The notes beneath the pieces were generated by a model. It was not told the origin of the DNA. It searched no databases and saw only the letters and a list, made by a program, of their open reading frames with translations. From positions 315,484,456 to 315,548,455 of the forward strand of contig NC_081407.1 in assembly GCF_030272615.1 (NCBI RefSeq): a stretch of 64,000 nucleotides of DNA, read 5' to 3'. Shown in pieces: positions 41,771 to 54,028 of this stretch. Position 1 is the first letter of the stretch. The number at the start of each line of letters is the position of its first letter. Origin of the DNA: Cryptomeria japonica (Eukaryota; Streptophyta; Pinopsida; Cupressales; Cupressaceae). The position numbers were made by a program, and so were the translations under genes.

Positions 41771-43639
41771 TCAGCCTGTAGGCCATACTTAGGACAGATA
41801 GTTCAATCTTGTACCCCGATATTATTTTGATATATGATATGATATGCATCTATATGATGGGATGTAGTGGGTTATGGTTGATGTGTTTACTATTCATGTA
41901 TGGATGGCTTATGCATGATTTATGTACCATTGTGGAAAATGTATGGATATATTTTTATGTGTTTTTGATGCATTTATAATATGAAATGGATAAAATGCTT
42001 GATATAATGCAAATGCACTAACCAATGGATGCAGGATGCAGCATATGTGTTTTTGTGTAGAGATCAGAGAACTAGATTGAACTGACTACCCAAACTGATG
42101 GAAGAAATGTTAGTAAGAAGAAATGAGACAAAGGACAGTTAGAGACGAAGAAAAACTTGCTTTCAGTAATGCACTTTGTAGGTGAGAACCTTTATTTAAT
42201 ATAGAAAAAGGGATGCATAGCATCATGGCATTGAAGGCCTGAGCTAAAACGCAACCCTTTTTGCAAAAGACAAACACATCACACACAAGGAATGAGTGAA
42301 GCATCCTAGGGTGCATACATCAAGGGTCGAGGTATGTGCAGAATTCACAGAGCGAACGTACTTATCACATACACCCAATGATATAGTTGCCCCAGTTTGT
42401 GACAAACATTCCACAAACAACAATCACAACAAAAAAGAAAGGGACCATGAACCATCTCGGTCACTCTAAATCACTCAGTGACATCATTGAGCAACATAGG
42501 AACATGATCAAAGCCAAAGATAAATCAATAAAAAGATAAGACTTGCTAATTCCAACAAGTCAAACAAACATCTTGATCTTCATTGTCAAAAGTTGAAAGT
42601 GTTCATAGGACGATCATGCTGTCTGGTTTCAAGACATGCGGTACCCCGTCTAAGATAGGACACAGTCTGGTTTCGAGTATACCACACCCTGTATAGGACC
42701 CATGATAGTAGTGACAAGGACCAATGGTAATGTTGATGCTAGTTTGATTAATATGACAATTGTGATCAGTTTGAATGCTCTGGTTTGATTGAAAAATTCA
42801 TCTGTTAATGCATGATTTCATTAAAGCACAGTGTATGATTGCGTGTTGTTGGAGGTATGCTCAGTGATCTGTCTATGCACAAAGGGGATATTGGTGTTTT
42901 GTTTTTGGAATTTGAATGTTTTGAAATTTTTTTGTTCATTTTTTAGGACTTTATTTGACTTTGTAGGGATTTTTTCAGGACATTATTTGATTTTTAGGGA
43001 TTTTTTAAAGACATTTTTTTATTTTTAGGGATTTTTTCAGGATCATTTTTTGATTTTTAGGGATTTTTTCAGGACATTATTTGACTTTTTTGGATTTTTT
43101 TAGGACATTATTCAATGTTTTTTTGGATTATTTCAGGACATTATTTGATGTTTTTTTTGGATTATTTCAGGACATTATTCAATTCAAAAGTTCCAGTGAT
43201 TGATCATGACAAGGGGAACACACCCAATGCACATCGAAAAGACATATATAGAGACCAGGACCAAAACATATGCACAAGAAATCGGAGTATACGAGACAAT
43301 GATGTTGACCAAATCACAGGCCTGGAACAGAACATTGGGTCAGGACAAGGATAAACATGATAAACCTGCAGAGAGAAAGCATAGCTAGAGGTCGTGATAG
43401 ATGACAGAGCAATGATCTTTTTACACATGGCGCCTGTTTGCCAGGTTTTCACCATGGTACTTGCCCAAAGCACCTGTTTGCTAGGTTTTCACTAGAGGGT
43501 GAATCATTTTTCTTTACACTTTTGTTCTTTTTCTTTGTTTTTCACTTTTTTCACTTTTTTTTTTGTATATATTTTTTTGAGCTTTTTGATTTTTTTTGTA
43601 TTTTTTCAGGATCATACTTGAAGAACTACTGATAGGAAA
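41771..43639. other. Element H non-coding region with T-rich tandem repeats
   Basis: No supported gene. It contains a T-rich tandem array at about 42943-43190, a pair of CACCTGTTTGCTAGGTTTTC / CGCCTGTTTGCCAGG repeats (43430-43495), and a long poly-T/C run (43505-43610). Short frames are low-complexity. It lies between the antisense ORF and the end of integrase. Confidence 0.6.
42943..43190. repeat. T-rich tandem repeat array in element H
   Basis: About eight degenerate units of 30-36 bases built on TTTTTTCAGGACATTATTTG and GATTTTTAGGGA. In the H transcript (minus strand) this would be an A-rich, purine-biased tract in the 3' UTR. Confidence 0.75.
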
Positions 43640-44810
43640 TTATGCCCAGTACTTGCAAAGGTGCATGCTATTTATAGAATCTGACAAAGGTTCACCTTCT
43701 TGGGTGGTAAGCTGATATGCCCCTGAGCCATAAGCTATAGTAACTATGAAAGGCCCAACCCAATTAGGTTCAAACTTGCCTTTGATGATGTCAGTAGATT
43801 GTGCATTCTTGGGGTTTTCCTTTAAAACTAGATCTCCCACTTCAAAGTGTCACCCTTTGACCTTCTTATTATAAGAGCAACAGAGACGGTTTTGATATGC
43901 TTGCAAATGTGTCAGGGCTATCTTACACTTCTCATCTAACATCTCAAGCTGATGCAACCGAGAGACTCTGTGCATTTCGTCATCAATTAGATGTTGCAAG
44001 GAAACACGCAAAGAAGGAATCTCCACTTCCAAGGGTAAAATGGCTTCCACACCATACACCAAAGAATAAGGTGTTGCTCCAGTAGGTGTATGGATAGAAG
44101 TGCGATAAGCCCATAGTGTTAGATTCAACTGTACATGCCAATCTCGACCAGCGTTATTGACAACCTTTTTCAGGATCTTGATAATGGTTTTATTTGATGC
44201 TTCGACTTGACCATTACCCTGTGGATATTACGGACTGGAGAAACGGTGTTGGATATGAAACTTTTCACAGAGTTCCTTGACATCTTTATTCTTGAAGGGA
44301 CGACCATTATCTGTGACTATGGCAAGGGGAACCCCATATCGGCATATGATATAATTCAATAGGAATTTTGAAATTTGCACACCAGTGATATAGGTCATGG
44401 GGATAGCCTCGATCCATTTTGTAAAATACTCTATGGCTGTAATGATGAACTTATGTCCATTTGCAGATGTCGAGTGAATCTTGCTAATAAGATCCAATCC
44501 CCATTGAGAAAAGGGCCACGGAGATATGATAGAATGAATCTCTTGGGCTGGTACATGAATGTAATTTCCATGGATCTGGCATTTGTAGCACTTCTTAACA
44601 AAATCATGAACATCCTTCTCCAGAGTGGGCCAATAATACCCAACACGAATCAACTTTTTGGCTAAGCTAAGACCATTGAAATGGCCCCCACATATACCAT
44701 CGTGAACCTCGTGTAAAGTCGTTTGTGCTTCATCAGAATCCAAACACCTGAGGAGGGTATGGTCAAAGGAACGACGGTAAAGGGTGTCAGCAATGACGAC
44801 ATATTTGGCT
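43640..44810 (-). pseudogene. pol: Element H integrase
   Basis: It reads from 44743 downward. The zinc-binding HHCC region is HEVHDGICGGHFNG and CYKCQIHG. The catalytic core is WGLDLISKI (first Asp), IVTDNGRPF (second Asp) and, after one TAA at 44229, YPQGNGQVEASN (Glu). WAYRTSIHTPTGATPYSLVYG follows. The C-terminal GPY-type module GPFIVTIAYGSGAYQL (about 43760) ends the polyprotein at 43640. All three catalytic acids are visible. The pieces (44743-44228, 44128-43850, 43840-43640) share one frame and are separated only by stops. It is the last domain of the Ty3/Gypsy pol. Confidence 0.9.
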
Positions 44811-44827
44811 GTCTGTCAGATGAAGGC

Positions 44828-45777
44828 TCAACGTTGGTTAGTAGAAAGGTTAGGTGGTAAGGTTTGGGATTTCAAATATTGATAGATGCCATTGTACCAT
44901 GGGGAGTTAGGGCCAACAAGAACACACATCACATCTGCTATCAGAATTTCAAAAGAAGGGACAAGCAACTTTTCGACCAAAAATTCACATTTGTCCATAT
45001 TGTGGGGCATATTCAACATGGAAGCATTCCTAGCCATCGCATCTGCCGACTTGTTTTGAATTCTTGGAACTTGATTGAAATGGATAGCCGTGAATTTTGT
45101 CTTGAAGAAATCTACCATATGCTTGTAGGGAATAAGCTTTTCATCTTTTGTTCCGTAGTCATCATTGACTTGACGGATGTTAACTGAGAATCTCCATAGA
45201 CTTGTAAATGTGTGATGTTCCAGTGGATCACTACTCAGAGTCCTATGATGAGAGCTTCATATTCTGCAATGTTATTGGTACAATGGAAAGTTATTTTGTA
45301 GGATTTTGGAATAGCATCACCTTGAGGGGTGACAAAGAATATACCTACTCCGGACTCGAATTTGGTATGGGATCCATCAGAGTATAACTTCCATTCATTA
45401 GAAGATGTAAGAGTAAAGACTGATTCATCCAGAAAATCGGTCAACATGGGATGATCATCATAAATAGGAGCCTCTGCAAGTTGATCTGCTATGACTTGTC
45501 CTTTTATTGCCTTTCGCTCCATGTACTCAATATCAAACTCACTGAGGATCATCACCCACTTTTCTAGGTGACCTGTCAAAGTTGCCCTACTAAGCAAGTA
45601 TTTCAAGGGATCAATTTTTGCAACTAGTAATGTCTAATGACTTAACATATAGTGTCGAAGCTTCTACGTTGAAAAGACTACTGCTAAACATGCCCGTTCA
45701 ATAGTTGAATAATTCAACTCATAGCCCATTAATGTCTGGCTGATATAATAAATAGCTCGCTTTTTGTTGTTCTCATC
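44828..45777 (-). pseudogene. pol: Element H RNase H and second RNase H-like domain
   Basis: The first part (45777-45500) is the RT-linked RNase H end: YYISQTLMGYELNYSTIE, LKYLLSRATLTGHLEKW, FDIEYMERKAIKGQ. After the LAEAPIYDD linker a second domain starts: LYSDGSHTKFESGVGI, then NNIAEYEALIIGL and LQVYGDSQL. That is the usual signature of the extra RNase H acquired by Tat-lineage Gypsy elements. A one-base shift near 45180 (after DSQLT) moves the rest to another frame, where HMVDFFKTKF and IHFNQVPRIQNKSADAMA close the domain. A stop at about 45235 also interrupts. Confidence 0.82.
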
Positions 45778-46900
45778 CTATTGGGCCAAGAGAACTCCTA
45801 GTGCCATTTCAGTTGCAGAAATATACAATATAAATGGCTTTCCTTCTATAGGAGGCATTAGAATAGGCGAGGATAGCAAATAATCCTTAAGAGCTTGAAA
45901 TGTTGATTGACATTGCTTAGTCCATTTAAAAGTGACTCCTTTATGCAATAAATGCTGGAATGGATGACATTTGTCTGCCAATTGAGCTATAAAGCAGCAA
46001 ATTGACTGTAGCTTTCCTTGCAGACTTCTTAATTGACGAAGATTGGAAGGAGGAGGCATATCCATTATTGCTTTAACCTTTGCAAGGTCGACTTCAATGC
46101 CTCTATGAGAAACAATGTACCCTAGTAATTTGCCGGCTGTGACACCAAAGACACACTTCTTTGGATTAAGTTTGAGCTTGTAGGTCTCCATTCGGTCAAA
46201 GATTGGGCCTAGGATGGCTAGATGACTATCTCTTGTGATAGATTTGCATAATAAGTCATTAACATAGTCTTCCATCAAAGTATGCATGAAATCATGGAAA
46301 ATTGTCATCATCGCTCTTTGATATGTTGCGCCAGCATTTTTAAGACCAAAGGGCATCACATTCCAATAATAGGTACCCCAAGCACAGGTGAATGCAGTCT
46401 TATGTTGATCTTCAGGAGCAATGCGAATTTGGTTATAGCTAGAGAAACCATCCATTAATGAGAGCATCTCATATCCAGCAGTCATGTCAACTATGATGTC
46501 TATATTTGGCAGTGGAAAATCATCTTTAGGGCATGCTTTATTGAGATCCCTAAAATCCATACAGATTCTGATGCCCCCAGTTACCTTGCTAACTAGTACC
46601 AAATTTGAAATCTAGTTTGCATAATCAATGGGTCTAATATAGCCCACATCTAGTAATTTTTTCAGTTCTACCTTGACCAAAAGAGCCACCTGGGGATGCA
46701 TCTTTCTGAGTTTTTGTTTGACAAGCTTGGCATCTGCTTTTAATGGCAAGTGATGAAGGACTAATTCTGGATCAAGGTCGGGCATATCTGCATAAGACCA
46801 TGCAAAACTGATCTTTTTCTCAAGAAAGAAATTGACAAAATCTATCTTTTCCTATTTTGATAAAGAAGCAGCGAAATGAATGACCTTAGGGTTGTCAGGT
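45778..46900 (-). pseudogene. pol: Element H reverse transcriptase
   Basis: RT begins upstream of the open ORF with FAWSYADMPDLDPELV and VELKKLLDVGYIRPIDYAN, then a stop. From 46602 it is uninterrupted for 274 codons: VTGGIRICMDFRDLNKACPK, MDGFSSYNQI and MPFGLKNAGATYQRAM. The catalytic box reads YVNDLL at 46249-46266, where an active enzyme has YVDDLL. The first catalytic Asp is Asn (residue 115), which should abolish polymerisation. The change is G-to-A on the coding strand, as expected from methyl-cytosine decay. LNPKKCVFGV, LLGYIVSHRGIEVD and FKWTKQCQSTFQALK (the connection to RNase H) follow. Confidence 0.92.
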
Positions 46901-47421
46901 GTACCCAAATTGATTTCCTCTGTCATTTCCACAAGCAATGTTGATTTATCCTGACTTGATAGGGGTATGTCCACTCTTCCACCTTTGGGCGCCTCAGAGA
47001 GGTTTTCACCTATAGGTACGTCTTTTATTTATACTTTTGTATGATCAGAGAGTGCCTTATGATTTTCACTCAAAGACCTATTCTTTTGATTTTTTTACTT
47101 TTTCTTTTCTTTTTTCATTTTGATGACTGGAAGATGGAGTTGACTCCCCAAAATATGTTGTGGAATCTAAATCAATATAAAATCATGTCTTATGATCTCC
47201 TTGTGGTATGCCTTCTCGTAGTCCCAGGAATTCTGTAATTGCTTCGTCATTTTGAAAACAGTCCAATGTGAGTGGTTCTTGTTGGTCATGTTGGATAAGC
47301 TAGGATAAACGAGGGGCATGTCATCATCGGGTTTAAGGAGAGAGAGGACTGAGATGGTAAAGATGGAAACATCCGTGGTATCACTGTTTGAATTTCTTAT
47401 ATCTGATTCAGAGCTTGGGTC

Positions 47422-48102
47422 CTAGAATGACTCTATCCAGGCATTAGGAGATGTTTTGGGAAAGGGAGTTATTTCATGTTTGTCTTCCATAAGCAAATCA
47501 TCAGGGTCAAGGAAAACATTGTCAAGGGCATAGGAGCTAGAAGAAAAAGAACTCCACTCCCATTCATTGGAATCAGTTTCAGGTTGGGTATCCTCAAGTG
47601 TTGTTTCATCATTAGAGTCACGCCCCTTTCTACACGTGGTCACTTTAGTAGATGAGGGTCCAATTAGCAATGGTACAAAACCTAACCCTATAGTTGGAGG
47701 TCGCATCTTGGGTATAATAGGTTCGAGCCTTCCTTTCTTGTCAGGGCCTAAGCCACTACAACCGTCATATCCTTTCTTTTGTAGCATAGTAAATCCTTTG
47801 CCATATTACTCCACTAGCAACCTGATAGGTGGTGTCTCAGTAGGGTCCTTATAAAGCCAGTCTATGACATCATCATCCAAAGTTTCTTTATCAAGTTCAC
47901 CCCATCTTGTAAATGTAGTGGGGGGCTGATACTGAATGACTATCTTAGGTTCTTTTTGCAGCAAATGTGGTTTACCATGTGATTTTGGAGATATTTGTAA
48001 ATTCCCAATGAGGAATGTTTGAGCCATTGAATACTCTCTGCATCCTTGGTCCTGTATCTTCAATTTACCTTTGACAGCTTCTAACAATTCATTAGGATCC
48101 AC
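47422..48102 (-). pseudogene. Element H linker with G-patch-like segment
   Basis: Between protease and RT, two in-frame pieces (48102-47806, 47787-47422) have no enzyme motif. The second starts MLQKKGYDGCSGLGPDKKG and continues RLEPI, then TIGLGFVP. The spacing of Gly residues fits a G-patch, a short RNA-binding motif found next to some retroviral-type proteases. An acidic segment (TQPETDSNEWEW) follows. It would be cleaved from the polyprotein or remain attached to protease or RT. Confidence 0.55.
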
Positions 48103-48522
48103 ATAACTATGTGAGTGGGCCTCTCTATTAACTGGGACTTGCTGCTACGGGGAATCCTTTAGAGTAGCACAAAATTGAAATGGATTAGGATCTCCTAGAA
48201 TTGTTATCTTAGTTCCATTGTAAGGATATTTTAAACATTGATGATAAGTGGATGGAACTGCTTTCATTGCATGGATCCACGGATGGCCAAGAATCATATT
48301 GTAAGGGAGATCAAGGTCTAGGACCTGTAGGAAAGTGTTTTCTATTACTGGACTAACTCTGATAGGCAATGTAATTATCCCTTTAGATGGGCACTCAGCA
48401 TCATCATATGCTTTGATTGTTATTCTTTTGGAAGAATCAATATCATTTTCTTTATAACCAAGACCAATGACCACTCTCAAGGTACAAATATTAAGACCCA
48501 CTCTGCCATCTATCAAGACTTG
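48103..48522 (-). pseudogene. pro: Element H protease
   Basis: The ORF 48516-48145 starts inside the polyprotein at MIDGRVGLNICTLRVV, the position of the aspartic protease loop. IDG-R is seen where related elements have D-G-G or D-S/T-G, so activity is doubtful. AECPSKGIITLPIRVSP and the closing motif LPYNMILGHPWIHAMKAVPS with CLKYPYNGTKI follow. The latter matches LGYPWISSMKA and CLKFPHNAKI in E and D. A stop separates it from gag in the same frame. Confidence 0.8.
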
Positions 48523-51500
48523 TCAGATTTTGCAATTATGGACAAAGACTTCAAGATGTAAAGGATCATTATGAGGGAGCTTATCAGGTGAAATATCATT
48601 ATCAGAAAATGCAACGTGTTGGGAAACAGCTAGATGTCCTATTCGGGCTTGAAACTGGTCAACATCAATGTCTGTTAGGATAGTAGACTCAATTAAAGCT
48701 TTATCTAGGACTGCGCGATGCATAGGGGACATTTTCAACAACTCAAGAATTGATATTTGTGCAGGTGTCTTTCCCAGATGATCTAAGAGATTATACTGAC
48801 TCGTAGGAGTTGGTTTGGGAGGAACTGCAAGAGCTCCTTTCAGGACTATTTTGGATCGATGAGTGGTGACTACGCAAGAAGGATCTTGTCCCTTTATTCT
48901 TAGGGTGGAAACATACTCATTTGATGCTTGAAAACAATTGATGACATTGTTATAACTAGTGTTTGCATAATTTTTTGTTTGGGTAGAGTTTGAAGAAGAT
49001 GCTTTACCCTTGTCATGATTAAGCAAAGGAGTTTTGAAAATTGTATGATCAGTGTTAGAGGTCGCGTTGGGCAGATCTACCTCAATTACTCCTTGCTCTA
49101 ACAAGTCTGGAATCATATGTTTCAATTGAAAACATGATGCAGTTTTATGCCCTTTTGACCGATGGTATTCACAATAGGCATTATCATTCCACCAATGTGG
49201 CTTTACCAATGGTTCTGCCTTGATATCTAGTAACTTGATAAATTTTGCTTGTATTAATTATTTCATTACTGACTCAATAGGCTCTCCCAATGGCGTAAAT
49301 TGTCAAGGAGGCCCATCCCTCGATCAAAAAGGTTTGCGTTGCTGATTTTGTGGCTGACCTTGTTGTTGATTATATTGTTGAGTATATTGTTGAGTATGCT
49401 GTTGGTATTGCGGCTATTGAGTAACATTGCTTGCTAGTGTTTGATTTTGTTCCATAGTTGACATATTAGGAGCACTCAATTTCTTGATTGTGAACGGGGG
49501 TTGATTTTCATTCACCGCTCTTGCGTCAACAACTCCATCATTAGTGACATTCTTGTTTTTGTACCAAAATCTATTTTGGTCCCCGGAATTGTTTGTGTTG
49601 TCACTGTCTTTGTTGAGCTTAATGATTCCTTTAGCTACAAGGGTAGTTTCAATGTTCATCCCTTTCTTAATGAGTTTCTCAATAGTACTGGGACTTTTCA
49701 ATTTGAGTTCATACATCATTTCTGGGACCAAATTTTGGATAAACAAGTTCACTTGTTGTTCTTCAAGTATATCTAGGGAAGAACGACTATACAAGCTTCG
49801 CCATCGTTGCAAGAAAGTCACTAATGGCTCACCTTGCTTTTGCTTGGTGTTGCATAAATCTGACATGGTCACATCACTGTCAATGTTGAATGCGAAGTGA
49901 GATATAAACTTTTGAGCCAATTCCGACCAAGTCTTTATATTTCTTGGCAGATGTGAATACCAATCCATGGATTTTCCCATGAGACTTCGTGCAAATAAGC
50001 GCATTAAATATGTTTCCTCATAACTCACTTCGGTACACGCCATGAAAAATGTTCGAATGTGATCTTTTGGATTGCCATTCCCTTTATATTTCTCAAAATT
50101 AGGTGCCTCAAAATGCTTAGGGAAGGGAGGCATGTATAAGCTCTTGTCAAAGGGATTAGGACATAAATCTTGATCTGTGTACAGCTTCTTCATTCCTTTG
50201 GTTTCTAATGCGTCGACTTGTCATTGCAACTTCTCAAGCTATTGCGCAATTGTATAAGATTTTGGAGGTCCATCATTAATCTTGGTGGGTACTCTTTGTC
50301 GATACATCGTGTTTCTGATCGGTTGTTGATGCTCTGAAATTGTCGTCTTTGGTGTCTTCGGCATATAATGTTCTTGGTACACCTCTTGTTGTTGTGGTTG
50401 TGCCATGCCTTGATATTGACCTTGTTGTTGTGCTTCTTGTGGTGGAATCATCATTTTTAGCCTAGGTTGATATTGCAATTGAGGGTGTTGTTGATATTGC
50501 ACAGGCGTCAATTGTGGTTGTGAAGTATGATAGCTTGTTTGTCTTGACACATATTGAGGCACATGTTGTTGTTGATGCTGACAAATCAGAATTTTCTGAC
50601 TTTGTGCCAATTGTTGTTGTCGTGGTGTAAATCCCATCATTTGCAAAAAACTTTGTTTGGGTGGTTTTTGTTGTTTCTCCTTAAGATGGGGTATGGCACT
50701 TGCATTAACTTGTTGTGTTGTTTGTCCAATCCATTGTGGTGGTTGCAAGTTTGCATTAACTTGTAATTGTGCAGAGGGCGCTACAACTTGTTGTCGAATG
50801 CGATATTGTTGTTGTTGAGCATTGTTTGTTTGCACATTTGATTGTACCTTTTATGTATTACTCAATTGTTGCAACATTTGTTGTTGGTGCAAACCACTAT
50901 CTGTAGTTCTTTGTGTCGTCATTATCGAAGGATTTGTCACAATAGTCTGTATAATAGGTACTTGAGTGTTTGGTAAATATATTGAACTTAGTGGGACATA
51001 GGAACTTTGTTGCATTGTGGAATTATTTTGGACATTGGTGAGATCAGGCATTCCAGTCATGAAGCTTTCTTGCATCTTAGATTTTGATCCAATTTTATGC
51101 ATGTGAGGAACCACTTCTTGTTGAGGGACAATTGTCAATATTTGTGTGGTCCTCGTTTGATCTTGTGTTATAGGTGTTGTTTTAAATAATGGATTATTTA
51201 TTGTCTCAAATGGTGACTTTTCAGGAATAGTCACTATCAATGCCTTTGAAGCACGTTTACTCATCAAGGTAGGTTGAGTTTCTTGTTACACATGTTCTTC
51301 ATTTGGATGCAGAGAGAAACTTAACAGCTCACCACCTTGTTGTTTTTGCACATTGATTTGCTCACTTGAGGAGGTCACATTACTCATCATGTCAAGATAT
51401 TTTTGTGGGAACATCTTGAAGACCTTGTTCAAGAATTTATCCATCTTTTTCGTCAACTTTGGATCTTGAAGGAACATATCAACATCATCAGAGGCATTGG

Positions 51501-51884
51501 AATCTGATGAAGAATCTGGTAAAATATTTGGATTTATTTCTTGTTGAATGCCTTGGTCTGAACCAAATCCTTGTGAAAGAGTTTGTTCCTCATGTAATGT
51601 TTGAGTTTGAATATCATGTTGCAGGTTCAGTTGATTCCAATCAAAAGGTGCATTTCCCCTTGGTGTTGGTGGAACACTCCCATGTTCTGGTTTCATGGGT
51701 ACAAACACTGGTTCATATAATGGAGGTGGTCCAAGTTGAACCATTCCATATGGTGGTAATGATGTGTTTGATGAACCTTCAATTTGTATTGTTTGACTAG
51801 TTTGAAACTGTGAATTTGATATGTTGTCAATGGGTACGTTGGTTCGCCCAAATTCTTAGATTTTGACCTTGTTTCAACAAGCAT
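48523..51884 (-). pseudogene. gag: Element H gag
   Basis: I place the start at 51884 (MLVETRSKSKN), because element J gag begins MVETRSQK. A frameshift near 51750 leads into one frame that holds to 45235. The N-terminal 500 codons are Pro/Gln-rich, with a strongly Gln-rich part at 50835-50239 (VQYQQHPQLQYQPRLK). The capsid-type domain runs from 50193: LYMPPFPKHFEAPNFEKYKG, FFMACTEVSYEETYLMRLF, MDWYSHLPRNIKTWSELAQK. A second Gln repeat (about 49414-49330) leads to the knuckle-like YCEYHRSKGHKTASC (about 49170). Stops occur at 51283, 50848, 50236, 49411 and others. This is a long gag for a Gypsy element. Confidence 0.85.
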
Positions 51885-51902
51885 GTCACTATGCAAATGC
51901 AA

Positions 51903-54005
51903 TATTTTTGGAATTCTTCAAGGATAATGTATGATATGCAACTAAATGCAAGCTAAATAGATGAAAATGCAATCTATGGCAAGAATGCAACCTATGTTTT
52001 TGTTTGTTTTTCAAGATTTTGACAAACTTTTTGGAATGAAAATCTAAAAGAGGCCCTTAGGAAATTGAAATGATGTCTAGACCTCAAAGGACAAAAGGAC
52101 CAAGTGACAAAAGGACAAAATGACAATGTCTCCCCTATATGCTTGGATACTAAGCTAGGTTTGATGAAATGACATTGATGACAAAAGATAAAAGTTTGAT
52201 AAGGTCTAGACTTCTTAACAATGACTTAGGGTTTATTCAAAGATTTGGATTACTCAAGTATGACAAAACCTAGTTTTGACACTATATGCAAAGGGACAAT
52301 TGCTATGCAAATGACTCTAATATGATATGATAATGACTTAAGCTTAATGAAGGGACCTAGGGTATGCACATGAAAATGTATGACAATGTCAACCTAAGGT
52401 TGAATTATGAAATGGTATTACTCTAATGCAAGAGGACACATGCAAATGGATGACCCTTATTGATATGCGAAAGGAGTATGACTTAGGTGAAAACCTAACC
52501 TTGGTACTTGACAATGACTTTGCAAAATGCAAACCTAAATCTAAGTGACATGAATGTTGAGACAAGATTATGAAAAATGTTTGACAACCATGTTTGAAGG
52601 TGTTTGAACTTTGTTGAATGAAATATTCTTGTGTTTAACCTTGTTTTGAATCAATTTGTCTTGGTTTTTGAAATGAGACACAACTCAACTTTTGACAAGT
52701 AAAGAAGACAATATATTTTAACTTAGACTCAAGACAATCATGCTCATTCACACATTTCTTATGGATGGCAAGGGCAGTAGGTACTTGAGAGGTAGACTCA
52801 TTATGAGATTCAAGGATAATACATAGATGCTTGACCCCACGGGCTCCCCTCCACGGCACTCACTTCTCAGGGCAGCCAAGCATCAATCCCCATGGAAATC
52901 TCCCCATGGAAAACTTAGTATCTCTTCCAAGTATCCGAACTTGTCCATCTCAAGCAACTAGAAGGATTTTTGGCCTCTAAATACAAGGTGTTTAGTAAGG
53001 ATTTCTGTTAAGCGTTACTCCTTGGTGTCACACAAGCGTGATTGAGACATTAAGCCCACCAAGATACCAAACAAATGTAGTCATGCAAGCATGATTTAGA
53101 CCGTGAGGCCCTACTTAGATGTTGATATGAGAAAGAGTTCAAGGGTCATCACTTCCCAAGTAACTACAATTCACACGTAACCCTTCCTTCAAAGCTTTCG
53201 CCCATTAGGTATTTATTTATAGTGAGTTAGAATGCCAGGGCACTCTGGCTGTGCTCACTTTGGGTCGTTCCCTTCTCATGATTGTCACTTGCTTGCAAAA
53301 GAAAGCAAATGGTCGGGAAGGCAAGCCCTCTAAAGGTAACAAACAATCCGAGCCATGAGAATGGTATCGAAGATCTAGATTTCTGATCACCCTAAGAAGG
53401 ATGAGAGCATACTCTCCTACTCCAATGTCAAACTCAACAATCAAAGCAAACACACATTCATTCCATCCTATATAGCAATCATACTAGGTTCCTAATTATG
53501 AACCACAAACACAAAAGTTCGGTTGAAATACAAGGCAACCTGCAAAATCATCAAGTTAAAAGTTTGATTTGTTTGGTCTTTGACTAGCGAACCTACATAA
53601 ACTTTGTTAGTAGTTTCATTTTTGTCTTTGCCATACATAATGCTAAGGTGTTGCACAAAGAATCAGTACCAAAGAAAAACCAAAATGCAAAAACAAAATG
53701 CAAAACAAAGTAATTTGCAAGTAAAAACACTGCTTTTTACCTCTATTTCTGGCCTTACACAGGTGCAAAATGTCTTACACAGGTGCAGAATGCAGTAACA
53801 CAAGCACAAAATGCACTGACATAGGCTCAGATCCCTTTGACATAGGCACAGAAGTCCTTGACATAGGCGTAGATCACTTGACATAGGCACAGATTGCTCC
53901 TACACAAGCACAAAAGTGCCCAGAAACCCTTGAATTGCCCTGTTTCTTGGGTTTTTCACCTACAAATCAACCCAAAAGAACTCAAAAGCTTAGTTAGGGG
54001 GTTAG
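51903..54005. other. Element H 5' leader, no gene
   Basis: About 2.1 kb between the PBS and gag. AT-rich with repeated ATGACAA / GACAAAATGAC words (52080-52560). An ACACAGGTGCA / GACATAGGCACAGA array is at 53755-53920. Nothing codes convincingly on either strand. Confidence 0.65.
53755..53920. repeat. ACAYAGGCNCAGA tandem array in H leader
   Basis: Seven or so degenerate units of about 22-28 bases (TTACACAGGTGCAAAATG, TGACATAGGCACAGAAG, TGACATAGGCGTAGATC). Similar words stand near the other end of H at 39608-39728. Confidence 0.75.
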
Positions 54006-54008
54006 TTC

Positions 54009-54026
54009 ACATCGGGTTCACCAATT
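54009..54026 (-). promoter_or_regulatory. Element H putative primer-binding site
   Basis: On the minus strand TTGGTGAACCCGATGT follows the 5' (right-hand) LTR after a few bases. The same site follows the D 5' LTR (TTGGTGAACCTGATGT). tRNA not assigned. Confidence 0.7.
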
Positions 54027-54028
54027 AA

